Positions 9,141 to 17,154 of a stretch of DNA of 61,697 nucleotides are shown here, piece after piece. The number at the start of each line of letters is the position of its first letter. Within the stretch, counting starts at the first letter, position 1. Below the pieces are notes generated by a model. It did no database searches. It saw only the letters and a program-made list of their open reading frames with translations, and was not told where the DNA came from. Position numbers and translations under genes: made by a program. This DNA is from Bacteroidota bacterium (GTDB lineage Bacteria > Bacteroidota > Ignavibacteria > UBA10030 > UBA8401), in NCBI GenBank assembly GCA_021796275.1, contig JAJYOI010000006.1, positions 1 to 61,697 on the forward strand. The letters run 5' to 3'.

Positions 9141-9561
9141 ACTGCACGCTTTAGCGAACGGCATTGCGCCGGGCCAAGCACACGACTTTTTGAAACGCGA
9201 AGCCGAGGAACAATTCAAGGTCGGCTACGGAGAATTGACCGAAGCGCAGGCACGACAGCTTGCGCTTCGGCTTCGCGCAGTGAAAGAGCGCGTCCGGACA
9301 GAAATATTCCGCGCGCTCAACGGAGCGGAAGGTTCGCCAATTTCGGAAGAGCATCTCTCACAAATACGGCAGTACCGGAAGCTGCTCGGCTGGAGCGATG
9401 GATATTTCACAGAAATGGTCCGCGCGCGGTACGGTGAGCAATCGCTCGAAACTCTGCCGCGCTGGAAAGGTGTGCGGTTGGTGCTGTACTTGCAAAAACG
9501 ATGGCATCAGAAAAAGTTAAAAGTGAAAAATGAAAAAATAAAGACTGGAGATGCGGCATAA
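9118..9561 (+). CDS. GemA/gp16-like phage regulatory protein
   Basis: MEPKLNRKLHALANG...LSQIRQYRKLLGWSDGYFTEMVRARYGEQSLETLPRWKGVRLVLYLQKR; start at 9118 preferred over 9106. Confidence 0.6.
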   Translation: MEPKLNRKLHALANGIAPGQAHDFLKREAEEQFKVGYGELTEAQARQLALRLRAVKERVRTEIFRALNGAEGSPISEEHLSQIRQYRKLLGWSDGYFTEMVRARYGEQSLETLPRWKGVRLVLYLQKRWHQKKLKVKNEKIKTGDAA

Positions 9562-9764
9562 TGGGCACTGAGGCGAAGTGGAAAATAGAAATTTGCGACA
9601 GATGTGCAGGGTGTGGCTGGAAACGGATAGAGAAAAGAATTTCCGGTTCGGAATGGGAGTGGATAAGAGTGAAGTGTTCTGAATGCCGTGGCACGGGGCG
9701 ATTAACTGTTTCGACAACGATTAAAAAATCAGCCTTTTCCGACGAGGAAAACAATGAAGCATAA
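9561..9764 (+). CDS. Small zinc-ribbon protein (CxxCxGCG ... CSECRGTG)
   Basis: CDRCAGCGWKR...VKCSECRGTGRL DnaJ-like knuckles. Confidence 0.55.
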   Translation: MGTEAKWKIEICDRCAGCGWKRIEKRISGSEWEWIRVKCSECRGTGRLTVSTTIKKSAFSDEENNEA

Positions 9765-10020
9765 CCGGGTGATCACGATTTCAGAACATTCAATAGACCG
9801 TTTTATTGAGCGCTTCAATTTCGCAGGGAAAAATTCTTCGGTGCTTTCGCATGTGCGGATCGCGGCAGAAAAAGCGATTGTGGAAATCTGGCACAACGCC
9901 AGCTACATCAGTGACAATGCTGACGGCGTGTTGTTCCGCAGCCGGGATTACCAAGTCGACTTCATCGTGAAAGACCGGCAGATCACAACACTGTTCCCGA
10001 CAAAAATAAAACAAGGATAA
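9754..10020 (+). CDS. Hypothetical phage early protein
   Basis: 88 aa, overlaps upstream ORF in an operon. Confidence 0.5.
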   Translation: MKHNRVITISEHSIDRFIERFNFAGKNSSVLSHVRIAAEKAIVEIWHNASYISDNADGVLFRSRDYQVDFIVKDRQITTLFPTKIKQG

Positions 10021-10024
10021 CCGT

Positions 10025-10189
10025 ATGCTCATCGTCGTTCAGGCGGTAGGTTTTTTGATGCTCCAATTCAAGGTGATAGAATCATCGCACAGAAATTTCA
10101 CGGTCGGCGATTCGGTTGATTCAGGTAAAATACTTCTCGCCGTCCGTCAGGGTTACGCCGTAACAATTCTTCCACCGGAGAAAATTTAA
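10025..10189 (+). CDS. Small hypothetical protein (54 aa), absent from the ORF track
   Basis: MLIVVQAVGFLMLQFKVIESSHRNFTVGDSVDSGKILLAVRQGYAVTILPPEKI; TAA overlaps the next ATG. Confidence 0.4.
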   Translation: MLIVVQAVGFLMLQFKVIESSHRNFTVGDSVDSGKILLAVRQGYAVTILPPEKI

Positions 10190-10482
10190 TGACACACAAC
10201 GAACGCATTTATCATCAGGCGAGATTTTCGACAAATATTCAAACATGTAAGGGCTGCGGCGCGCGCATACTTTGGATGAAAACCCTGCGCGGGAAAAATA
10301 TTCCCGTTGATCCGCAGCTCATTCACGTCCCGCGCGAGCGCGAAGGAACGCTGCTCGACAAAGACGGCATAATTCACCGCTCTCTCGCCGCCGGACAAAC
10401 GGGTTGGACTCCGCATTGGGTTACGTGCCCGAAGGCGGAACAATTTCATCAATCAACAAATCCGAAAGGAGTTTTGCAATGA
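10189..10482 (+). CDS. Small CxxC protein, probable zinc binder
   Basis: TCKGCGARILWMKTLRGKNIPVDPQ...HWVTCPKAEQF. Confidence 0.5.
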   Translation: MTHNERIYHQARFSTNIQTCKGCGARILWMKTLRGKNIPVDPQLIHVPREREGTLLDKDGIIHRSLAAGQTGWTPHWVTCPKAEQFHQSTNPKGVLQ

Positions 10483-10838
10483 CAGAAGAAATTCTTCGAC
10501 AGGTTATGCTCGCCGTTGGTTCGGCCGCGCTTTTTATTTTCATCACGGGCTGGATTATCAAGGTCCTCCGCGCCGCGCATGATTTTGACGAGTCGATGAG
10601 AATGGCAATGCTGCGCGACGAAGCACGGAAGAAAAATCCGAATTGCTCACTCATCGCCGCACTTTCATTGCTGCGGAGAGATAAGTACGACGAGATTATG
10701 AACACGGCAACCAGTGCGGAGAAAGTTTCCGACCTTATGCGCGATTACTTAATTCTTAACGATGAAATCAACAGGCTCGCTGAATTGATGTCAGACCAAA
10801 CAAGCTCGTTCCGCAAAACCGGAACGTTCGCCGTTTAA
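10479..10838 (+). CDS. Small membrane-anchored phage protein
   Basis: MTEEILRQVMLAVGSAALFIFITGWIIKVL; ATG at 10479 after AAAGGAG. Confidence 0.5.
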   Translation: MTEEILRQVMLAVGSAALFIFITGWIIKVLRAAHDFDESMRMAMLRDEARKKNPNCSLIAALSLLRRDKYDEIMNTATSAEKVSDLMRDYLILNDEINRLAELMSDQTSSFRKTGTFAV

Positions 10839-10854
10839 GAAAGGAATTTGGAAC

Positions 10855-11130
10855 ATGCAGACACATGAGCTTCAACCTATTTTCGAGAAGAAACAAAGCG
10901 AGCTGAGCGAATTACAGAAAGCAATCGCTTTGATAGAAAAACAATGCTCCGCGCTTAAATCCACGGTGCATGAATACAACGAGTTGATGCAGGAACGAAA
11001 GAAGCTGCGGAAAAGCGCGGCACAGATGCAGAAAGAAATGAAGATTGTCGCCTCGTTCTTCGAAGGCACGACAATTTTTGACGAACGATTTCCACTATTT
11101 TCTCAACCACAAAATCAGGAGCCAGCATGA
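10855..11130 (+). CDS. Coiled-coil hypothetical phage protein
   Basis: 91 aa, heptad-rich, in operon. Confidence 0.5.
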   Translation: MQTHELQPIFEKKQSELSELQKAIALIEKQCSALKSTVHEYNELMQERKKLRKSAAQMQKEMKIVASFFEGTTIFDERFPLFSQPQNQEPA

Positions 11131-11648
11131 AAACAAACACGGTCGGCAGCTTCAGCGATGCCGATGAGCTTCTACTCGAGTACGCGGGCAACGAAGCCAC
11201 GCGCGCGAAGGAAGAGGCAAAGATGAACGAACGCATCCAAAGCATTCGCGATGATTTCAACGCGCGGACGCGCGACATGCTTCAGCGGAACGCAGAGATC
11301 GAGAAAGCGATCGAAGCATTCTGCATTCAGCATAAGGATGAGTTTGAAAAAACAAAGTCGCGCGAATTGCTGCACGGACAGATCGGCTTTCGCACTAATC
11401 CGCCGAAGGTCTCTCTGCTCAACCGGAAGTATAATCTGAAAACAGTACTCGAGCTGACGCGCCGGATTTTCAAAGGCGGCTACCTTCGAAAGACTGAAGA
11501 AATCGACAAGGAAAAAATCCTTGCTGATTACAGCGCAAAAAGTCTCACCGATGCAGAGCTTGCGGCGGTTGGTTTGCGCGTTGACCAGCAGGAACAAGCC
11601 GGAATCCTTTCGATCAAGTGGGAATCCATCGAGCAGAGCGCGGCATGA
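11127..11648 (+). CDS. Mu Gam-like host-nuclease inhibitor
   Basis: Long N-terminal helix then RELLHGQIGFRTNPPKV, typical of the Gam family. Confidence 0.75.
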   Translation: MKTNTVGSFSDADELLLEYAGNEATRAKEEAKMNERIQSIRDDFNARTRDMLQRNAEIEKAIEAFCIQHKDEFEKTKSRELLHGQIGFRTNPPKVSLLNRKYNLKTVLELTRRIFKGGYLRKTEEIDKEKILADYSAKSLTDAELAAVGLRVDQQEQAGILSIKWESIEQSAA

Positions 11649-11995
11649 CAAGCGAACCGACATTGTTCGACGCAAAAGAAAATCGCAATGCGGTTTTCGC
11701 GCAGATTCAAGATCGCCTTTCGGCGTCACGTATGCGCGTCTTCAATGCACTGTTCGAACTCGGCCGCGCAACCGACCAGCAGATCAAAGAAAAATTGGGC
11801 GTCGAGATCAACATTGTTACCGGCCGTCGCCGAGAATTGTGCGAGATGAAACTTGTGAAGAATGTCGGCGAAGAAATCGGACCATACAGGCAGCCGCGCA
11901 CCGTTTGGGAAATTGATTACACGCAACTCACTTATTTTCTCAACCAAATTAAAAGAGGCACACATGACAAAAAACTCAGCGTCAGCGAAGGCTGA
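11645..11995 (+). CDS. Winged-helix DNA-binding protein
   Basis: RMRVFNALFELGRATDQQIKEKLGVEINIVTGRRRELCEMKLV. Confidence 0.55.
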   Translation: MTSEPTLFDAKENRNAVFAQIQDRLSASRMRVFNALFELGRATDQQIKEKLGVEINIVTGRRRELCEMKLVKNVGEEIGPYRQPRTVWEIDYTQLTYFLNQIKRGTHDKKLSVSEG

Positions 11996-12305
11996 CAAAG
12001 CTGCTCAGGCGTTAGTGGATGCAGGACAAGCTCTTGCAGCAGATCAAGGCGCGACACCGCAAACGTCACCGGATAAACCGGAAGCGCCGCAGGCGCCGGC
12101 ACCGGAAAAACCAAAGAATCCGTCTTTCGATTTTAAGTTTGATTTCGTGAAAGATGACAAGGTCGTGCGGACGGAAAATATTTCCGTCCAAGCCGAGACA
12201 CGCGAATATGCGTGGCGCGCCGCAGTGATCATCGCGAAAGAAAACGCAAAGCCCGGCGAGCGTGCACAATACGTTCATCTGCCGAAAAAAGAAGTGAAGA
12301 AATAA
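11964..12305 (+). CDS. Hypothetical phage protein
   Basis: MTKNSASAKADKAAQALVDAG...; Ala/Pro-rich N-terminus, compact C-terminus. Confidence 0.45.
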   Translation: MTKNSASAKADKAAQALVDAGQALAADQGATPQTSPDKPEAPQAPAPEKPKNPSFDFKFDFVKDDKVVRTENISVQAETREYAWRAAVIIAKENAKPGERAQYVHLPKKEVKK

Positions 12306-12315
12306 TGCGTTGGAT

Positions 12316-12382
12316 GCTGCAAAGTTTTCTATGGGAAAACACCAGCGCGATGAGCATGGAGATGGCAGGTTCGAATCCTGCC
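12316..12382 (+). other. Structured intergenic element with tRNA T-arm-like hairpin
   Basis: GGCAGG-TTCGAAT-CCTGCC at 12364-12382 plus hairpin GCTG/CAGC enclosing GTTTTC-TATGG-GAAAAC at 12316-12346; lies between CDS ends and starts (12305 to 12424). Confidence 0.5.
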
Positions 12383-12423
12383 TTAGCCTCAATTCTGAAC
12401 TTTACATTTTGACTTTTGAATTA

Positions 12424-12645
12424 ATGATCTGTCCGTTTTGCAAATACGATTATCGAGATGTCGAAGAAGACGAGATGCCGGGCGGTGTTGTCCGCGTGGA
12501 CGATCATTTTTATAAGACGTACCGCCGCCTCGGACGCCGCTGTCCTCATTGCGGAAAAGTCGCGGAGTTCATCGAGCGTCCGACCGGCAGCTTGTATTTT
12601 AAACGGTTTGAACAGAAATCACAAAAGAGGAAAAGAAGCAAATGA
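12424..12645 (+). CDS. Small zinc-ribbon protein (NrdR-like N-terminal knuckle)
   Basis: MICPFCKYDYRDVEEDEMPGGVVRVDDHFYKTYRRLGRRCPHCGK. Confidence 0.5.
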   Translation: MICPFCKYDYRDVEEDEMPGGVVRVDDHFYKTYRRLGRRCPHCGKVAEFIERPTGSLYFKRFEQKSQKRKRSK

Positions 12646-13040
12646 AAATCGGAAATTTTTGTTCACGGTCGCTTCATCAAATTGCACTGCTGAGATTCCT
12701 TTCGCAACGCCGTCGCGCAACGCGGAAAGAATTGTTTGAAGCATTTCCGGCGCGGTTCAATAATTCTCTGCGGTGCAACTTCTCCGCCGTTGTGCGCGCA
12801 CTTGCCGGCAGGGGAATGATTGAAATCCAAACGAGCAACGGCGGCGAACAAGGCGCGCGGATTGAAGGCGTTGCGCTTTCAGAATTCGGCTGGATGGAGC
12901 TCAACGCCGAACCGCCGAAAGCAGAATCAGTCGCGCTGAATAACGTGCCCTGCGGGCGCATTATGAACGGCTGCTATCATGCACACCAATGTCATCTTGC
13001 GCCGCGCTGTGCGGCAGCGCAGAGGATGAAAAATGAATGA
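12642..13040 (+). CDS. Winged-helix-like phage protein
   Basis: ALLRFLSQRRRATRKELFEAFPARFNNSLRCNFSAVVRALAGRGMIEI. Confidence 0.45.
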   Translation: MKIGNFCSRSLHQIALLRFLSQRRRATRKELFEAFPARFNNSLRCNFSAVVRALAGRGMIEIQTSNGGEQGARIEGVALSEFGWMELNAEPPKAESVALNNVPCGRIMNGCYHAHQCHLAPRCAAAQRMKNE

Positions 13041-13801
13041 ATTGTCACTGTTCACGGGGGGGGATGGGTTTACTTGGAACAAAATTACTCGGTTGGTCCA
13101 CCGTAGGTTACGTGGAAAAAGATGATTATTGCCAAAGAATTATTGCTCAAAGGATCAAAGACGGAGTTATCAATAATGCACCAATTTTCAGCGATGTCAA
13201 AACATTCATTAGTGACGGGTACGCCGGAAGCTATAAAAACATGGTTGATGTCATCACGGCAGGATTCCCATGCCAGCCATTCAGCCGCGCTTATCCCGGA
13301 AGACAAAATGAGCACGATGAACGGAACCTGTGGCCGCAAACAATCGAGACTATCAGAATCGTCAAACCGCGTTTTTTCGTTCTCGAAAATGTTGAAGCTC
13401 TCACGACGACAACATATTTCAGGAACACGATCCTCACAAGCATCGTGGAAAGCGGGTATGATTGTCAATGGGATTGTTTACCTGCGCATCTCTTCGGCGC
13501 CGCGAGCATACGCAGCAGATTGTTTCTTGTGGCCCACGCCGACGGCGAGCGATGCAATGCGTTTAAATTTCACGGTGCAGCAGTTAGCCACAGCACGATC
13601 GAAAAAACTGCAAGCGAAGAAGCTTTTTCGTTTTACTTCGGGAAATTTGAACGAGGTAATGGCGGAAGAGTTTTCAGAAAGCCTGACGCCGGAATTCTCG
13701 GAATGGTTAATGATGATCCCGATAGGTTGGACAGGCTTAAAGCCGTTGGAAACGGACAGGTTCCGGCTGTGGTTAAATTTGTTTGTGAAAGAATAAAATG
13801 A
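13037..13801 (+). CDS. DNA (cytosine-5) methyltransferase, possibly frame-interrupted at a G8 tract
   Basis: AGFPCQPFS, FFVLENVEAL, GAASIRSRLFLVAHADG, DRLKAVGNGQVPAVV; motif-I N-terminus MNELSLFTGG lies in a different frame starting at 13033. Confidence 0.82.
   Translation: MNCHCSRGGMGLLGTKLLGWSTVGYVEKDDYCQRIIAQRIKDGVINNAPIFSDVKTFISDGYAGSYKNMVDVITAGFPCQPFSRAYPGRQNEHDERNLWPQTIETIRIVKPRFFVLENVEALTTTTYFRNTILTSIVESGYDCQWDCLPAHLFGAASIRSRLFLVAHADGERCNAFKFHGAAVSHSTIEKTASEEAFSFYFGKFERGNGGRVFRKPDAGILGMVNDDPDRLDRLKAVGNGQVPAVVKFVCERIK
13122..13796 (+). CDS. Overlapping alternate-frame ORF with methylase-like C-terminal motifs
   Basis: LWPTPTASDAMR and SLTPEFSEWLMMIPIGWTGLKPLETDRFRLW resemble C-termini of phage methylases; N-terminal part likely spurious. 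Confidence 0.3.
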   Translation: MIIAKELLLKGSKTELSIMHQFSAMSKHSLVTGTPEAIKTWLMSSRQDSHASHSAALIPEDKMSTMNGTCGRKQSRLSESSNRVFSFSKMLKLSRRQHISGTRSSQASWKAGMIVNGIVYLRISSAPRAYAADCFLWPTPTASDAMRLNFTVQQLATARSKKLQAKKLFRFTSGNLNEVMAEEFSESLTPEFSEWLMMIPIGWTGLKPLETDRFRLWLNLFVKE

Positions 13802-14520
13802 ACCCGCGCTCACAGATAGAACAGATCAAAGCCGAGCTTGCAGCATCGCTCGCAAATAATTCTCCGCGTTTCAATCGCGCAGTTTCGCGCGAGCTGATGC
13901 GTCTCTTCGCTCAAACGAAGAACGACAATCTCTCGCTCGACGATTTCATCGCTATCATCGAAAATAAATTTCAGATTCCGGCGGCGGCAAAAGGAGCGAT
14001 CATTCTCGATCTGCGTCAGGCGCAAAAACAGATCGGCAAAGTGTGGCAGACGTATTTCAGCGAGCAGTTGCCGGTGAACAGCAATCAGTTGTCGGAGCGT
14101 GACATCACCAATCTGCTTGCGCTTTATCAGGTTGACTTTTCCCAAATCCGTACGGCAGCAAAAGATATTATCATTGACGAGCTTCGGCGTACCGCGCGCG
14201 CCGGAAGCGGTATTGAAGTCCTCCGTTCGCGTCTGCTCAGGCGCGGGCTTGCCGCCGGTGAAGCGCGCACGCTGGCAAATACCGGACTGGCACAGTTTGA
14301 CAACGCAAGCATGTTCGAGATGGCGCAGCAAGCGGGCGTGAAAAAGTTTATATACGACGGAGTTCTGCATCCGAACTCGCGTCTTTTCTGCCGCGAACAT
14401 CTCGGCAAAAAATATACAATAACTCAAATTACAAAAATGAATAACGGACAGGGCTTGCCGGTGCTGACAAGCTGCGGCGGCTACAACTGCACGCACTGGT
14501 GGACGCCAGTGGTCGAATGA
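13798..14520 (+). CDS. Mu gpF-like minor head / head morphogenesis protein
   Basis: ARTLANTGLAQFDNASMFEMAQQAGVKKFIYDGVLHPNSRLFCREHLGKKYT...CGGYNCTHWWTPV. Confidence 0.75.
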   Translation: MNPRSQIEQIKAELAASLANNSPRFNRAVSRELMRLFAQTKNDNLSLDDFIAIIENKFQIPAAAKGAIILDLRQAQKQIGKVWQTYFSEQLPVNSNQLSERDITNLLALYQVDFSQIRTAAKDIIIDELRRTARAGSGIEVLRSRLLRRGLAAGEARTLANTGLAQFDNASMFEMAQQAGVKKFIYDGVLHPNSRLFCREHLGKKYTITQITKMNNGQGLPVLTSCGGYNCTHWWTPVVE

Positions 14521-14560
14521 ACTGCAACAAAAACAATTTTCAAACACAGAAGGAAACAAC

Positions 14561-14857
14561 ATGGAAGCATTAAGAAAACTCACGATTGCATATTTGGAAA
14601 AAGAAAATTCGCTCTCGCAGAATGAAACCGCGCGGCGTGCGGGAATTCCGACATCCACATTCTCAAAATTTTTGGCGGAAAAGTTTGCGAAAATAACATG
14701 CGAGCAGGAATCCGCGCTGCTTGCAATCATCAAACCGGAATATTCCGACGTGGATGTGATTGCCGGGAGAATCAAGCAGATCGTGTTGCGGAAATATCCG
14801 CGCCTCATTGCCGAGAGCGCAATTATCAGGCTGGCAGAAAATCTGCAAAAACCGTGA
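14561..14857 (+). CDS. Small HTH DNA-binding protein
   Basis: SLSQNETARRAGIPTSTFSKFLAEKF. Confidence 0.5.
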   Translation: MEALRKLTIAYLEKENSLSQNETARRAGIPTSTFSKFLAEKFAKITCEQESALLAIIKPEYSDVDVIAGRIKQIVLRKYPRLIAESAIIRLAENLQKP

Positions 14858-14988
14858 AAACCGAATTTGCCCGCCGTGAGCGAAAAAGGCTCAGGATTCC
14901 CCGATATTCGGGCGGCACAGTGGAAACGATTAGAAACGATTTGAAACGGTAAAGAACCTGCGATAGAGATGTTCCAACTTCACCTCAG

Positions 14989-15012
14989 GCGGCTTAAAAA
15001 GCCGCTTTTTTT
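14989..15012 (+). terminator. Rho-independent terminator of the rightward early operon
   Basis: GCGGCTT-AAA-AAGCCGC followed by TTTTTTT. Confidence 0.75.
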
Positions 15013-15048
15013 ATTCTACGCAATTCCCCGTCTGTGCGAAGTCCGCAG

Positions 15049-15624
15049 TTACCCGATCATCGCTTTAATTTTTTTCATCACTTCTTCGCCGACAAGCTTC
15101 TTTAGCCGCACCTGTTCGTCGGCCGTGAAGCCGATGAACTTGTGAAGGCGCCGGCTTTTGCCCGCGCCTGAAACCTGATGGTATGTGGCGAGCTTCTTCA
15201 TGTCGGCGTCTTTTTCGGAGATAACTGCGCCTGTGTCGTCGGCGCTGATAATTCCCAAGTTGCGAAGCATTCTGCCCGTCCATGTGAGCGACACGTGGGA
15301 CGAATCTTTTCCGGCAAGCTCGCGGAATCTTTTGTAGCCGCCGGCAACGACAATCCATGTTGACTTATTTTTCGACGTGAAAATTTCCGAGCCGGATGCG
15401 AGCAGCGCCTTTGTCGTGTTGCGTGTCAATCCGCCGAGGGGCCGCGCGAACGGCTTCGCCGAATATTGTTCCGCGCCCGCCGATGAACCTTCTAAAAATT
15501 TTCCCGAAGTCGTTCTCTCGCGGATGATTGCCACGCCGGCGTTCGCCGCGCGCATCACCATCATGCGGTCTACGACGCTGTTCTGTAGTGTGGAAATTTT
15601 TTGTCGAAGTTCGTCGGGCGTCAT
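15049..15624 (-). CDS. Phage virion morphogenesis / tail completion protein (Mu gpG-like)
   Basis: ERTTSGKFLEGSSAGAEQYSAKPFARPLGG...SLTWTGRMLRNLGI. Confidence 0.6.
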   Translation of the reverse strand: MTPDELRQKISTLQNSVVDRMMVMRAANAGVAIIRERTTSGKFLEGSSAGAEQYSAKPFARPLGGLTRNTTKALLASGSEIFTSKNKSTWIVVAGGYKRFRELAGKDSSHVSLTWTGRMLRNLGIISADDTGAVISEKDADMKKLATYHQVSGAGKSRRLHKFIGFTADEQVRLKKLVGEEVMKKIKAMIG

Positions 15625-15630
15625 TTTAAT

Positions 15631-15927
15631 TTATGAATTCCAATCCTCTGATATTTCGGGAAGATCAATAGTCTGTCCGCGAAGTTCATGCGCACAGTCG
15701 GATAGGAATTGAATCTTTCCGTTAGCTACAAAGCTATGGCAAACTATTTGTCTTTTTGGATCTCCAACTTCAATCCAAGATTTCATGCTTGGACTAAACG
15801 TAGGCATTTCTAAATTTCCATTGAACGACCAGCGCGAATCAAATAAATGATAATAGCCGCAACCCGGACATTTGATTGCCCAAGAATGATGAGCGCCATT
15901 TGAATCTTTAATTTCTTTTACCTTCAT
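15631..15927 (-). CDS. DUF6527-like small zinc-binding protein
   Basis: KCPGCGYYHLFDSRWSFNGNLEMPTFSPS...IVCHSFVANGKIQFLSDCAHELRGQTIDLPE. Confidence 0.65.
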   Translation of the reverse strand: MKVKEIKDSNGAHHSWAIKCPGCGYYHLFDSRWSFNGNLEMPTFSPSMKSWIEVGDPKRQIVCHSFVANGKIQFLSDCAHELRGQTIDLPEISEDWNS

Positions 15928-17129
15928 ACCGTCACATCTCCTTCTTGCGGCGGAGTGAAATTTATTTTTCTGTAAAATTCGTCGCGCTTGAATTTGAAGT
16001 TCGCATCAGCAGATTTCGTTTCCGCAAAAATCCGTGCGTTCGCTTCGGTGTCTTCCGTTTCATCGGTGTGGAAACGGAGAACGGGAAACGCATTTTTCGG
16101 CTCGCCGTAATTTTTTTGGAAATCCTGAACGCAATATTGATCAGAGATAATTTCCTGAAGCGCAAGCAAGTCCGACCACATAATGTCTGAACGAACTAAA
16201 TTATGAACCGATGCCGCCGCCTTGCTTCCTTTGTTCTGCAAGTCGGTCGTCAGCGTTTGTCCGAGAATGGAAATTGCCTGCTCGCTTTTAATTGTTTCCA
16301 CCAATTCCTTGTGCGCGCTCATACTTCCGCTGCGCTGAGCTTCGAGGAGCTGCAGTTTCACGTCGTCCGAGAAAGCGGCGCGCGCATCGGTGCCCAATTG
16401 TTCCAGTCCGGCGATCACAGCATTCACTTCCGTGTCCTGCGATCCCTTCCTATAGCTCGCCCAAATCATCGGATCGGCAAATTTTTCATTTGCCTTCGCC
16501 CAGTTCCAGTAATCGTAATATTTGATCCAGCTCAGGATCATGTTTGTTCGCATGAGCGAGCCGATATAATTTTTTTCAATTCCGTCAAGCGGCGAATAGC
16601 GTACGACGATGTGTGTCTCCGGGTCAATCGGCGACTGCGTCAGCAATCCGTTGTTTGTGTTCGTGTTCAGATAGATCAGTCCGTCATCGTTGAGCACATC
16701 AAAGTCCAGTTCGGTCAGATCGTATTTTTGCTTTTTTACAACAGCCGTTCCGTTCGCGGTGTTTCCCCACACAAGGCGGACCGCACTCGCGCCGAACAAT
16801 CTTCCGATCATCACAGTGCGAAGCAGCGCGCGCATTTTCGATGTGCGAAAACGGTTATTCATTTCTACGAGCTGCTGCTGTTCCGCCGTATCCGGCGCGT
16901 AGCCGTCAGGCATAGTGATTGACGACTCAAAGCCGAGCACGGCATCGAGCCGCGTGCCGACAAGTCCGAGTAAGTTCAGGTCAACCTGCATCAGGCGCTG
17001 CAATGTAGACATCAGCGGCCGCGGATCGCGGTACTGCTGCGTTGTATTGTTTGCGCGCTGGATGTACCGCTGCATCTGCACGATCGTCGGCAGCAACGAA
17101 TTATAAAGATCACCGTTTTTGTATGCCAT
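15924..17129 (-). CDS. Phage portal protein (DUF935/Mu gp29-like)
   Basis: 401 aa, next to terminase; TVMIGRLFGASAVRLVWG...KANEKFADPMIWASY. Confidence 0.65.
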   Translation of the reverse strand: MAYKNGDLYNSLLPTIVQMQRYIQRANNTTQQYRDPRPLMSTLQRLMQVDLNLLGLVGTRLDAVLGFESSITMPDGYAPDTAEQQQLVEMNNRFRTSKMRALLRTVMIGRLFGASAVRLVWGNTANGTAVVKKQKYDLTELDFDVLNDDGLIYLNTNTNNGLLTQSPIDPETHIVVRYSPLDGIEKNYIGSLMRTNMILSWIKYYDYWNWAKANEKFADPMIWASYRKGSQDTEVNAVIAGLEQLGTDARAAFSDDVKLQLLEAQRSGSMSAHKELVETIKSEQAISILGQTLTTDLQNKGSKAAASVHNLVRSDIMWSDLLALQEIISDQYCVQDFQKNYGEPKNAFPVLRFHTDETEDTEANARIFAETKSADANFKFKRDEFYRKINFTPPQEGDVTV

Positions 17130-17154
17130 TGTTTTGCCTTTTAGATTTTAGCAA

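Noticed and set aside
12308-12391. Functional tRNA gene
   Set aside because: T-arm is perfect but no acceptor stem pairs with CTTAGCC and the D-arm is poor; reported only as a structured element.
13810-14808. 332-aa reverse-strand ORF opposite the gpF-like gene
   Set aside because: Antisense to a confident phage head gene, no domain signature.
16203-16922. 239-aa forward ORF opposite the portal gene
   Set aside because: Arg/Cys-rich shadow ORF typical of the strand opposite a real gene.
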